Shown here: piece by piece, positions 11,101 through 23,100 of the stretch
Layout of the letters: each line of letters opens with the position of its first letter
How positions within the stretch are numbered: the first letter of the stretch is position 1
Assembly: GCA_029721435.1 (NCBI GenBank)
Contig: CM056576.1
Coordinates: forward strand, 60,655,876-60,719,875
Length of the DNA stretch: 64,000 nt
Origin: Gymnothorax reevesii
Lineage: Eukaryota > Chordata > Actinopteri > Anguilliformes > Muraenidae
Direction: 5' to 3'
The notes under the pieces: generated by a model
Told to the model about the DNA's origin: nothing
The model's input: only the letters and a program-made list of their open reading frames with translations
Database searches by the model: none
Program-made: the position numbers and the translations under genes

Positions 11101-14100
11101 AAACTTTAACAATCCATTCTCATCCCAACTCGTAAAGGGACACTAATTGACCAAGCGTTGATATACACTGAAAAAGGGGGCTTTAGGTGTCCTAATTTGA
11201 CATTTAGGGTTATGCTTTGGGTTAAGGGTTAGGGAATGGGGTAAGGGTTCGTTTTAAACTGGCATCAAAAAAGGACGCCAAAAGCCTCCTTCTTCATCGT
11301 ATGTCGACGTGTAGTCAGGTAGTGTCACAATATGACAAGTCGGGATGAGACTGGGCTCACTTAACGCATGGCATTTACAAACAGAATAAATCCCAAAATG
11401 TTGCTGACATGCATAGATTCCAGGTTTGCAGTTTATTCATGAACACTTGGAATGGAATTGTTTTTCCACTAGAAACCATTCAGGAAATCCATATTTGTTG
11501 AAAATTAAATACAGTCATTGTTTAAGTGTCTTCAGCTGGTAGAGAAAATATACAGTGCCGTGAAAAAGTATTTGCCCCCTTCCTGATTTCTTACACTTTT
11601 TTGCATATTTTTCGCACTTAAATGTTTCAGATCAAACAAATTTTAATTTTAGACAAAGACAACCCAAGTGAATACAAAATGCAGTTTTCAAAAGGATTAT
11701 TTCATTTAATAAGGGGACAAAACTATCCAAACCTACCTGGCACTATGTGAAAAAGTAATTTCCCCCTACATCGTAATCACTGGTTGTGCCACCCTTGGTG
11801 AGAAGAATTGCAATCAAATGTTTGCAATCATTGGCAATGAGTCTTTCACATTGCTGTGGAAAAATTTTAGCCCACTCTGCTTTGCAGAATTGTTTTAATT
11901 CAGCAACACTGTAGGGTATTCAAGCATGTCATGGTCATGCCATTGCATCTCAAGCGCATTTTAGTCCGGACTTTCACTAGGCAACTCCAAAATCTTAATT
12001 TTGTTTTTATTGAGCCATTCAGAGGTGGGCTTGCTGGTGTGTTTCGGATCATTGTCCTGCTGCATAACCCAAGTGCCCTCAAGCTTGATGTCACAAACTG
12101 ATGTTTGGATATTCTCCTTCAGGATTTTCAGCCAGAGAGCAGAATTCATGGTTCCATCGATTATGACAAGCCGTCCAGGTCCTGAAGCAGCAAAGCAGCC
12201 GCAAACCCACCACCATGTTTGACTTAAAGTATGATGTTCTTTTTATGAAATGCTGCGTTAGTTTTACGCCTGATGTAGCAGGACGCACACCTTCCAGAAA
12301 GTTCAACTTTTGTCTCGTCAGTCTACAGAATATTTTACCTGTATTTACCTACATTTTAAAGAGTCTTGGGGATCATCAAGATGTATTTTGGCGAATGTGA
12401 GATAAGCCTCTGTGTTCTTTTTGGTCAGCAGTGGTTTTTTACTTGGAACTCTCCCATGGATGCCATTTTTGCCCCGTCTCTTTCTTATTGTTCAATCATG
12501 AACACTAATTTTAACTGAGGCAAGTGAGGCCTGCAGTTCCTCAGATGTTGCTCTTGGTTCTTCTGTGACCTCCAGGATGAGTCATCAAAGTGCTCTTGGA
12601 GTAATTTTGGTAGGCTGGGCACTCCTGGGAAGGTTCACTGCTGTTCTAAGTTTTCTCCATTTGGGGATAATGGCTCTCACCGTGATTCGCCAGTGTCCCA
12701 AAGCCTTAGAAATGGTTTTGCAACCCTTTTCAGACTGATAGATGTCAATTTCTTTCTTTCACATCTGTTCTTGAATTTCTTTAGTTCGTAGCATTACATG
12801 TTGCTTTTTGAGATCTTTAAGCCTACTTCACTTTGTCAGACAGGTTCTATTAAAGTGATTTCATGATTGAACAGGTCTGGCAGTAATCAGGCCTGGGTGT
12901 AGCTAGCCAAATTGGACTCAAAATGTGGTTAATCACATTCATTCATGATTTAAGAAGAGGGGACAATTACTTTTTCACAATGGGCCAGGTAGGTTTGGAT
13001 AGCTAACTTCAGGGCCGGAGTGGGACTCATTTTCAGCCCTGGAGTTTCATGCCTCAGACCGGCCCACTTTAGATCACGACCCATTATTACTAAAATCATG
13101 TAATTAAAACCTTACATGTTAAGTCTTCAATAGCGCACTGTTCTGTAAAACCTTATAATTCAGTGTATTTTTCTAAAATATTTCCAATTCAGTGCAAGTA
13201 AGGGTTGCTTTCACAATGTAGATTTATTTCAACATGAGTGCACATCTCCAGCATTATGCTTTAAAACACATCCTTTTCAACAATATCAGAATCTATATTC
13301 TGTTCAAATAACTGTTCACAAATATCCAACCCTTAAAAAAGCACAGATATTGGGGGAATTAAGAGTCACTTCTTATTTCAGTTTACGGGCAGTTGTGTGA
13401 ATATTCAATAACTGATACTGGTGAATATTCAATAACTGATCCTGGTGTGCCATCTAGTGATGGAATATTGTAACTGCGTGCATAAATGGCAGCTCCGCGT
13501 CCACTGGTGGACACATCTGCACAGAGATATAGCGTTGTTCTTCTTGAACACGCCAAATCCAGACAATGCGTAAATGATTAATTAAATTAATATTTTCATT
13601 TGAAACGAGTAACTAAGTTGCCAGTGTCAAAGTAACAAAGTGAAAGTTTACTACTAACGTATATACTGTATACTGTCACGAAGTGCGTGTACATCGTACT
13701 ATGCAACTTTGAAAATGGGAATATTATGCACCAGAACTCTATTAAGAGTTAAGAGCACTATTAAGCTGCTTACTGGACCTGAAACGAATTTTTCGCACTA
13801 AACATTACGTTCAAAGTCAATGTAAAGACGCGAGTACAGACATTTCGCGTGTATTTGCGTCTTTGCATTGACTTTGAATGTAATCTTTCGCGCGAAAAAT
13901 TCGTTTCACGTCCAGTAAGCAGCTTAATAGTGCTGCACCTGATTTTATTAATTAAGGTCTTTATTGAACCGCAAGATTAAAAAGCTTTAGGAGTAGCGCC
14001 ATTCCCAAACACCCGAATTCGGCAGGAAGCTTCGTTCCAAAATAGATCTTTGGAACTTGCATCATAAGAAAAAAAAACAATGAAGCTAGAAACATGCAAG

Positions 14101-17100
14101 AGACATCTTTAAACAGCTAAGACGCTGTGGAACTAATGATGATATAGCATTATGAATCAAATTGCCATGTTTTCGTGGTCAAGGAATCTAAAAATGAAGA
14201 TAAAATAAATGTAAGACTAATATCTATGGTGGAAGTCGCAATATGGAGGGAAATGTTGTGCTTGGCGGAGGTCTGCGCTCTCCGAGTGCTTTTCTAGTTT
14301 AAATTATATAACGTTATGTTATATGCCACAACGCCACACATTTCATTGACTTGATAATTAATAAACGTGAACGGTGGCTTGCAGGCAAAGTTTAACATCG
14401 TGCCTTTCCCATTTCATCGTCCTCATTTCTCCTTTCAAACCACGAGCTCGTTTTAGTGAAAAAGTTGCCAATATTTGCACATTTGGCTGCGTCTGTTTCC
14501 ATAGCTTTTCTCTTTTTAATTCTGGCCTTCTCCGCGCCACCCTTGCTCTTTCTATTTTCCATCTTTCAAACACCACTGACTGAGAGCGCGGACGTGTTAC
14601 GTCAGGGTGCGTCTGCAAAAAAAAAAAGAGCTGCCAGTGGAGGCAGAACCGGCCCAGGCACAGCGGTAGCAGCATTCATGATCAACCCAGTGCCATGACT
14701 GAACACCAGCCCAAAAAAAAAAAAAGAGCTGCCAGTGGAGGCAGAGACGGCCCAGGCACAGCGGTAGCAGCATTCATGATCAACCCAGTGCCATGACTGA
14801 ACACCAGCCCAAAAAAAAAAAAGAGCTGCCAGTGGAGGCAGAGACGGCCCAGGCACTGCGGTAGCAGCATTCATGATCAACCCAGTGCCATGACTGAACA
14901 CCAGCCCAAAAAAAAAAAAAAAAAAAAAGTGAATACCGGCCCACCGGGAATTATCCCGGTCCTCCCGATTAGCCACTCCGGGCCTGGCTAACTTTATCTA
15001 ATATTAAAATTTGTTTGATGATCTGAAACATTTAAGTGTGAAAAATATGCAAAAAAGTAAGTCATCAGGAAGGGGGCAAATACTTCTTCATGGCACTGTA
15101 TACTTGCCGCCATTAAAAACGCACGGGTGAGGTATATACTGAATTTGCTGAAAATTGAAGAATCAATAGATTTTTATTGCTTTTCATGTAAGATGCGAGA
15201 CCCTACCAGGAGCTAACTGGTCCCACTTGAGGGATCGGAAAAAAAGCGATTCTCTAGTCTCCTATGACGAGCCCCCCAATGGAAATAAAAACCTTGCCCG
15301 GATTAGGGACACCGGGGCCCCCCCCTGGAGCTCCCCTCCTGGCCTAGGAGGGGAGCTCACAGGCGAGCGCCTGGTGGCCGGGTTTTTCCCAGGACCAGGC
15401 TGGGCTCAGCCCGAAGAGGCAACAGGGAGCTGCCTCCAGGTGAACCCACCAATGAGGAGAGGAGTAGGGAACAGGTGCAAAGGCAGACAGGGGCGAGGGC
15501 CCTTGTGTTCTGGGCCCCAGTCATGTAATCTGGCTCTTGGAACATGGAACATCACCTCACTGGTGGAGAAGGAGCCAGAGATTGTGCAGGAGGTTGAGTG
15601 GTACCGGCCCGATATAGTCAGACTCAACCCCAACGCACATCTCTGGCTCCGGAACAAAGCTCCTTGATAGGGGCTTGACTCAACCTTGAGTTGCTCAAGG
15701 TGAGAGGCGGTGAGCAGGCATGGGGATACCAGTGTCCTCTTGACTGAGTGCCGTCATGTTGGAGTCCATCCCGGTGAACGAGAGGGTCTCTGCAATTCAC
15801 TTGCAGGTTGCGGAGGGGAATGCTCTGTTGACTGTTGTTCGTGCTTACGCACTAAACCGCAGTTCAGAGTATCCAGTCTTCGTGGAATCCCTGGGTGGGG
15901 TCCTGGAAAAGGAATGTGGGTACGATGGAGACACTTGGAGGGGAGTGATTGGGAGGAATGGCCACCCTGATCTAAACCCGAACGGTGCTTTGTTATTTGA
16001 TTTCTGTGCTAGTCATGGATTATCCATAACAAACACCATGTTTGAGCATAAGGGTGTTCATAAGTGTACTGGAGTACCAGAGCACCCTTGACCAAAGGTC
16101 GTTGATCAATTCTTTAATTGTGTCATCGGATCTGTGGCCATATGTCTCGGACACTCGGGTGAAGAAAGGGGCTGAGCTGTCAACTGATCACCACCAGGTG
16201 GTGAGTTGAATCAGATGGCGGGGAAGACTGCCAGACTGACCAGGGAAGCCTAAACGTGTTATGAGGGTGAATAGGGAACGTTTAGTAGAGAACCTACCCT
16301 GTCCGGAAGATTTTCAACTCGCACCTCCGGAGGAGCTTTTCCCATATCCCAAGGGAGGCTGGGGGACATGGAGTCCGAATAGACCCTGTTCAACGTCTCT
16401 ATATTGGAAGTGACTGCCGCGAGCTGTGGCCTGAAAGTTGTCGGTGTCAGTCGTAGCGGCAACCCAAGAACTCATTGGTGGACCCCAGCAGGAAGGGAGG
16501 CCGTCAAGCTGAAGGAGGAGGACTTTGGAACTTAGTTAGCCCAGACGCCCCCTGACTTGGCTGACCGGTACCGGCAGGCTAGGACTGCAACCGTAGTAGT
16601 TGCTTATGCAAAAACTCGGGTTTGGGAGGAGTTTGGGGAGGTTCTGGGGAAGGACTTTCAGGCGGCCTTAGAGGTTCTGGCGAACCATCAGACGACTCAG
16701 AAAGGGGAGGCTGGGCTTTGCCCAGGCTGTTTTCAGCAGGGGTGGTGAACTGCTGACCTCGATTGAGGATATTGTCTGGCAGTGAAAGGAGCACTTACTG
16801 GGGACTCCTGAACATGCCCTCCATTGCTGAGGCAGCGACAGAGGACTCTAGCAAGTAGTTGCCCATTTTCCTGCAGGCAGTCACTGAGGTGGTCGAAAAG
16901 CTCCACAGTGGTAAGTCACCAGGGATTAACGAGATTCATCCTGAGATGCTGAAGTCCCTGGATGTTGGTGGGCTGTCATGGTTGACATGCCTGTTCAACG
17001 TCGCGTGGATGTCAGTACCCATGGACTAGCAGACTAGGGTGGTGGTCCCAATTTTTAAAAAAGGGGACCGGAGGGTGTGCTCCTACTATGGGTGGATCAC

Positions 17101-20100
17101 ACTGCTCAGCCTCCCAGGAAATGCCTATGCCAGGGTGCTGGAAAGGAGGCTCCGCCTGATTGTCGAACCTCGGATTCAGGAGGAGCAATGCAGGTTCCAT
17201 GCCGGCCGTGGAATAGTGGAGCAATTTTTTTCCCTTGCACCGATACTGGAGTGATCATGGGAGTTTTCCTATCCAGTTTACATGTGTTTTGCGGACTTGG
17301 AAAAGGCTTATGACTATGTCCCACGAGGTATCCTGTGGGGGAAGCTGTGGGAACATGGAGCTCCATAGCCGTTAATTCCAGCCATTAGATCCCTGTACAA
17401 CCAAAGCCGAAGTTGTGTCCGCATTCTTTGCATTTCATCTAACTTTCCAGTTGGTGTTGGATTCCGCCAAGGGTGTGCCTTGTCTCCTATTCTGTTCATG
17501 ATTTTCATGGACAGGACATCAAGGCACAGCTGAGGTTTGGAAGGCGTCCAGTTTGGTGGCCTCAGGATTCCATCTGCTGTTTGCAGATGATGTGGTCCCA
17601 TTAGCATCATCACGCAGTGACCTCCAACGCACACTGGAGTGGTTCGCAGCTGAGTGTGAAGCAGTCGGAATGAGGATCTGCATCTCCAAATATGAGGCCA
17701 TGGTTCTCTCCCGGAAAAAAGTGGGTCAGGTTTTACCCCAAGTGGAGAAGTTCAAGTATCTCTGGGAATTGTTCACCAGTGAGGGTAGGATGGAGCGCGA
17801 GATTAACAGACGGATCACTGCAGCGTAGATAATGGATGGATATGTATACTGAGAGGCGTTAAAAACGCATCATAAAATATACTGTTTTAAGTTCTGGTAA
17901 ATGGTCTCTTTCGTAGTTGCAAAACACAGTCTTGGGAAACTATGCTTTTGGTGGTAAGACTTGCCCTCACTATTATCGTTACATTGGCAATCAATTCAGC
18001 AGGTCTTATGCATTATCTGACATAGCAGAAGATGTTTTATAGAATGTGATTTTGTGGTGTCACAGATGACGCACTTTGTCGGGGATGGCAGCTGACATCT
18101 GGTCATTCTGTGTCATCCCTGCAGTCTGGATACAGTCATTTAATGGGCATTAATGCGTCCAGCAGCTTTTCTTTACCTTTTCTTGGCCATCATTCAACAT
18201 TCAAAATGTTTGATTCTTCCGAGATTCATTTGTTTGTGGCATTCGAAGTTGGAATGATGTGACTTTGTTTGTGTGTGTTTTTATTAGCCCCGATCTTCAA
18301 CTTTTCATGTGCAAAATGATATCTTCCCAGTGTGATTCACGACCATGATCCAGGGAACTGTGCTGCATTTAGATAATCATCCTAATGAGGTGTTAAACCA
18401 AGAAAGGATTCAAACCGAGACACTTGACATTTTGCTATGCCTACTATACCTGATGGTCATCATGTCAATCAGCAAAAGGAAAAACCATCAGTTTTCAAAT
18501 TAGAGGAAAAAAACCACTTTGCATTTTTAATGCCTCTCAGTAGTGCTGTTACCTTCGATACCAATGTTTTGGAGCTTGTGCCAAAAATGTGAAGCACTTC
18601 CCAACGGAGCTCCGTGTCGACGCTTGCCTCGTCTTGACGTAACAACGTCACTCAGGACGTTCGAATTCTCACCTGGGAGGCTGCTTTGGCGGGCGATTTG
18701 ACTTTTGGCGGGCGATTTGACAATAAAATATCCCAATTCTCCTCGGCAACTCTAGGGTTGTTGTCAGGAGTTGGACTTTTTTTTTTTCATTTTTTTAAAT
18801 TTTTTTTTTTTTTTAAATAAATTTGGCATCTCCAATCCCACCCGAATTTGGAATGCCCAATTGGGGAACTATGTACAAAGCTTGCTCGTATGCGACCCCT
18901 TGCTGCCAACTCAGGATAGTGAAGACAGTTCACGGCTCTCCTCCGAAACACGTGCCTGTCAGCCACTGATTCTTATACACTCGCTGGTTGAATCTTCGCA
19001 AGTTCAGAGCGAGGGCGGAGGATACCCGGACATGAACCAAGCCGGAGTCTTCCTGACGAGCGCCCGTCTGGCCAACAGGAGGCGCTGGAGCAACGAACAA
19101 AGCTGTTATCGAATACCCAAATCCGGCAGTCCCTTCCCAATTTGTAACCCTGTAGCGCGATAGCCAATTATGCGCTACTCTGAAAAAGCTGCCGACCCCT
19201 GCCGGTGGGTACGCCGAGGTTCGAACCCGCGACGTAGTGATCACCTCTACACTGCAGCCCAGTGCCTTAACCGTGTGAGCCACCCGGCAGCCTGTAGGAG
19301 TTGGACCTTGACAAAGTTGGCAATGGAGCCAGCCAGAAAGAGAAAGGTTTCACCCGTTCGGGAGTACTTTGATTTGATTTCTCCTAATAAGGTTGGTTAG
19401 TTTGGCTATTAGACAAATTTGTTATACTATTATATGATGTTATATGCTCAAACTTTTTCAAAAAATTTTCAATACATAATGACTTTCCTTAGTCTGAAAG
19501 TTTTCGCTTTTGTTATTAGGTGCAATGTTTGATCTGCGACAAGCAGCTTAGTTATAGTAATAATACTTCTTCAATGCTAAGGCATTATCATGCCTTGCAT
19601 GAAATTAATGATGAGACCAGAGCTGTAACAAGCCAAAGTAGGACTTTACAAAATCACTGTGAGCTCATTATTGTATGTGAATAATTTTGTAGCCTTTTAT
19701 GACTGAAATTATGTAATGGTTTTACATAGTTTCAAGAAAACAAGAGCTGGATGAGGCCCTGGTGGATATGGAAGTAAAAGACTGCCAGCCATTCAACATG
19801 GTAGAGGATCAAGGGTTCAGGGTGTTTGTGAACAAACTGGACCCTACATATGTTTTGCCGACAAGACAGGTGTGTAACCTAATATGGTCTTACACATTTA
19901 GACTGAGCTGTTTCACAGCTTTTACTCCACATGCTTTTCTTCTTCATTCTTTTTTTCAGGCTTTAAAGACTCTGGTTGAGCAAATGTACAAGAAGGCAAA
20001 AGAAGAAGCCAAGCGTCAACTAGAAAAGTCCTCTGCAGTGACTTTTACCTCTGATATGTGGACATCCATTAATATGGACGCATATCTCGCAGTCACTTGC

Positions 20101-23100
20101 CATTTAATCGATGAGGGCACTCTGAGGTCAGTGCTTTTGGGTGTGGAGCACTTCCCAAAAGCTCATACAGCTGGGAACTGAGGCCAAGGCAGCTAATTAT
20201 TAGCAAAGGCAGCTAATGGATGAAAGGGGCATCAGACCCAAGGTTACATGCCTCGTAACCGATGCTGCCGCATACATGCTGGCCTGTGCCAGAGAGCTTA
20301 ACCTAAGGGACACCATTTGCATTGCACATACCTTAACTTTAATTGTAAAAAAAGCTCTTTCCCAGACTCTAGGGCTTCCTGAAATAAGGGCCAAGGCAAG
20401 GAAGCTTGTAGGCTTGGTCAGATGCAGCACCACTGCCAAGGTATACATTACATGAATTATGAAAGCCTTGAATGCTGTGGTATGAGATTTATACTATCGC
20501 TGTGTGTATACATGTTTTCCAGTATGTGTTTTTATTCTGTCATTCCTAAAGTGATGGTATATTGTTCCTCTAATTTGTATTTTACATCCTATTCACAGGA
20601 AAGACTAGTGCAAATGCAGGGACACTTGGGGCACCCCCATTAAAACTCATTCAGGAGGTTGAAACCAGGTGGAACAGCACATTCCTCATGCTCCAGAGGC
20701 TTTTTCATTTAAAAGAGCCAGTTGCTGCAGCCATTGCAACATAAAAAACTGATATCCCCCCACTGACAGCGGAGGAGTATTTACATATTGGTGAGTGCCT
20801 GTGAGTGCCCTCACCCTTTAATGAGCCACGGTGGAGCTCTCTCACGAGAAACAAGTCTCAGCTTTAAAGGTGATACCACTTCTAAAAATATTAGACCATG
20901 CCTTCAGTGAAGAAATCCCAAAGAATTCAGTAATTGCACAGGAGCTTGCACAACTTCTCTTTCGTCATTTGAGGTTGAGGTTGCATCATCTGCAAAGTAT
21001 GAGCATTATGAAGTGGTTGGCTTTATTTGACCCTCGTTTTAAAGCTCTGGGCTTCCTCAGCCACTCCAAAGCAGAGCAGGCAGTGAAAAGGCTCACAACA
21101 GAGTGTGCAAATATAATACGAATACAATCGGCACAAGCAACACAATCCCCAGAAATGCAGCCGGAGCCCAGAACCATCAACAAGCCAAGCTGCTGTACCT
21201 TCATCCTCCTCAGGTATATACTCCATGCTGTATATTGTGTTAAATTTTAATTGTTACATTTAATAACCATATTTTTCCATTTTTTTCTACGTAAACTGTG
21301 GCGGCACTTGGATGTCTGTGTCCACCAATCAAGGCCATCTCAAAGCACCACAGCTAATGCCATGGAGGTCCAGCGGTACTTGGCTAAACCGCATTTACCA
21401 AGAGCTGGTGATCCATTGCAATACTGGAAAAAAAAACTGAGCCCTGTATCCTAGTTTGTATGTGCTTGCACAACAATTTTTATGCTCAACTGCATCTTCA
21501 GTTCCATGTGAACAAATTTTTTCCAAATCAAGAGAGATAATTTCAAAAAAAGAAACAGTTTAAGCCCCCAAACAGTGGAGCAGATATTATATTTGAATAA
21601 AAACACATCGTTTTTTGTCCCTAAAGCACATTCACTGCCCACTGTCCAGTCCCGCACAGAATCACTTTCACATCCCCTCCAGTTATTCAAAAGCACTTTC
21701 ACAACATAATACATTTCTCTCCCCCTGTCCCTGATGTATAAGTCGCCCACAGAATCACTTTCATATCCCCTGCAGTTTATAAGCGTATATATATATTTAT
21801 TATGATAGAATATGAAGTCAAAATACTTAATTTGATTATTTTGCATTAATTAATTTTGTCACTTTCACGCTGTTCACTTACACTTGCCTATCATTTCCTT
21901 TGAAACACAATATTTTGACTGATTAGTAGGGGTCTCCAGAGTGCATTCGAATCCACAAGGAATGAACCACACTTCAACACATCTGGCTGGAAAGTTTCAA
22001 CGCTTCATGAAGCTTCATCTCACCAGCACTACCTCTCAGTAAACTGTCATCCATCACAGGTTCTCTCTTAGCTTGACAAGCAGGATTTTGAAGCCCCAGT
22101 GACAAAACCTAAAACCTGTCAGACCTAATAGGCAATGGTTGGCAAATAATACATAAAAATAAGATCTCAATATGAGACAAAAATACTGCCTTGGACTAAT
22201 TTATTATATGATTTTTAAAGTGAAAAAAAAAATCTACGCACAAAGCAGCCATGGCCTCGGTGTCGAAGGTGACGAAGGCCATGCCCAGAGGATGCTGCGG
22301 CACCTGATCCCTCTGCTCTGTCACTGCCTCCCGAAACGTGGATTCCTGCCGGCTGTAGAAGTTAATGGCATCCACCTCAGAAAGAGAGAAGACACATTAT
22401 GCACCACCTCATACAGCAGTGATATACACAACTGACTCTAGAGCAGGGGTGGGCAATCACGGTCCTGGAGGGCCGGTGTGTATGCAGGTTTTTATTCCTA
22501 TCAATTACCCTGACTAATTGAGTTAATTGATTGAATGCACAAATATAGATTTTCGCAATGATTCGATCAAAGGAAAATGTTTTATGAAGGGAGACAAGAC
22601 TAGTCTTTGTAGTTTCATGATAATTTAAAGAAATGCGCATGAAACGTCAGATTTCATAAATGGTTTGGCTAATTGAGACAATTAACTAATTAAAGACCAG
22701 ACGTTGGTGTGAAAACCAGGGACAGATACGGCCCTCGCTGCCCACCTCTGCTCTAGAGACAGTACAATACCAGAAACCTGGTAGTCAATTCCAATTTCCA
22801 ATGATATTCATTCATACCCAATTTGATACCACTGCCATGCAAATCAGCATACATTCCTTTTTAGCAAAATATGAACATTAGAAATAGCACTGGCATATTG
22901 CCTACCATGCTAGTACCTAAGTCGCCAATGATGCCACTTGTCTCACTGGAAATAAACACCTACTTTTCGCTTTGAACCTTTATACGCGTCTCAAGTCACT
23001 GGAACACAGCTTTTCATTTGATACATTTGCTTGATATGGCCATTTTTCATGGATTTAGGAGCCCGCTGAACATGCAGTTGGCATTCCTCGGCATCAATTA

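Larger units (their letters stand above)
13010..14986. mobile_element. Non-autonomous hAT element with exact 8-bp target duplication
   Basis: The ends are CAGGGCCGGAGTGG at 13010 and CCACTCCGGGCCTG finishing at 14986, imperfect inverted repeats of the CAGGG type used by hAT elements. GCTAACTT occurs at 13002-13009 and again at 14987-14994, a perfect 8-bp target duplication. The flanks are continuous Tc1 sequence, which proves insertion into that element. There is no transposase frame inside. It holds the palindromic MITE at 13754-13934 and a tandem repeat near its right end. Confidence 0.9.
11551..15100 (-). mobile_element. Tc1-like transposon, both ends present, split by a hAT element
   Basis: The ends are TACAGTGCCGTGAAAAAGTA at 11551 and its complement finishing GGCACTGTA at 15100, each flanked by TA. 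Internal blocks (GCCCCCTTCCTGA, TTTCAGATCA, GGTAGGTTTGGATAG) match the copy at 45.64 kb. A hAT element at 13010-14986 sits inside with an 8-bp target duplication. Without it and one copy of that duplication the Tc1 is about 1.57 kb, normal for the superfamily. Confidence 0.88.

Noticed and set aside
11205..11255. Interstitial telomere repeat (TTAGGG-like words)
   Set aside because: Only a few non-contiguous words; no run of exact units.
14602..14976. 124-codon minus-strand open frame with repeated hydrophobic peptide
   Set aside because: It is a translation of the 97-bp tandem units and their A-runs, not a gene.
18930..19283. 117-codon minus-strand open frame
   Set aside because: It lies wholly inside a tRNA-derived SINE.
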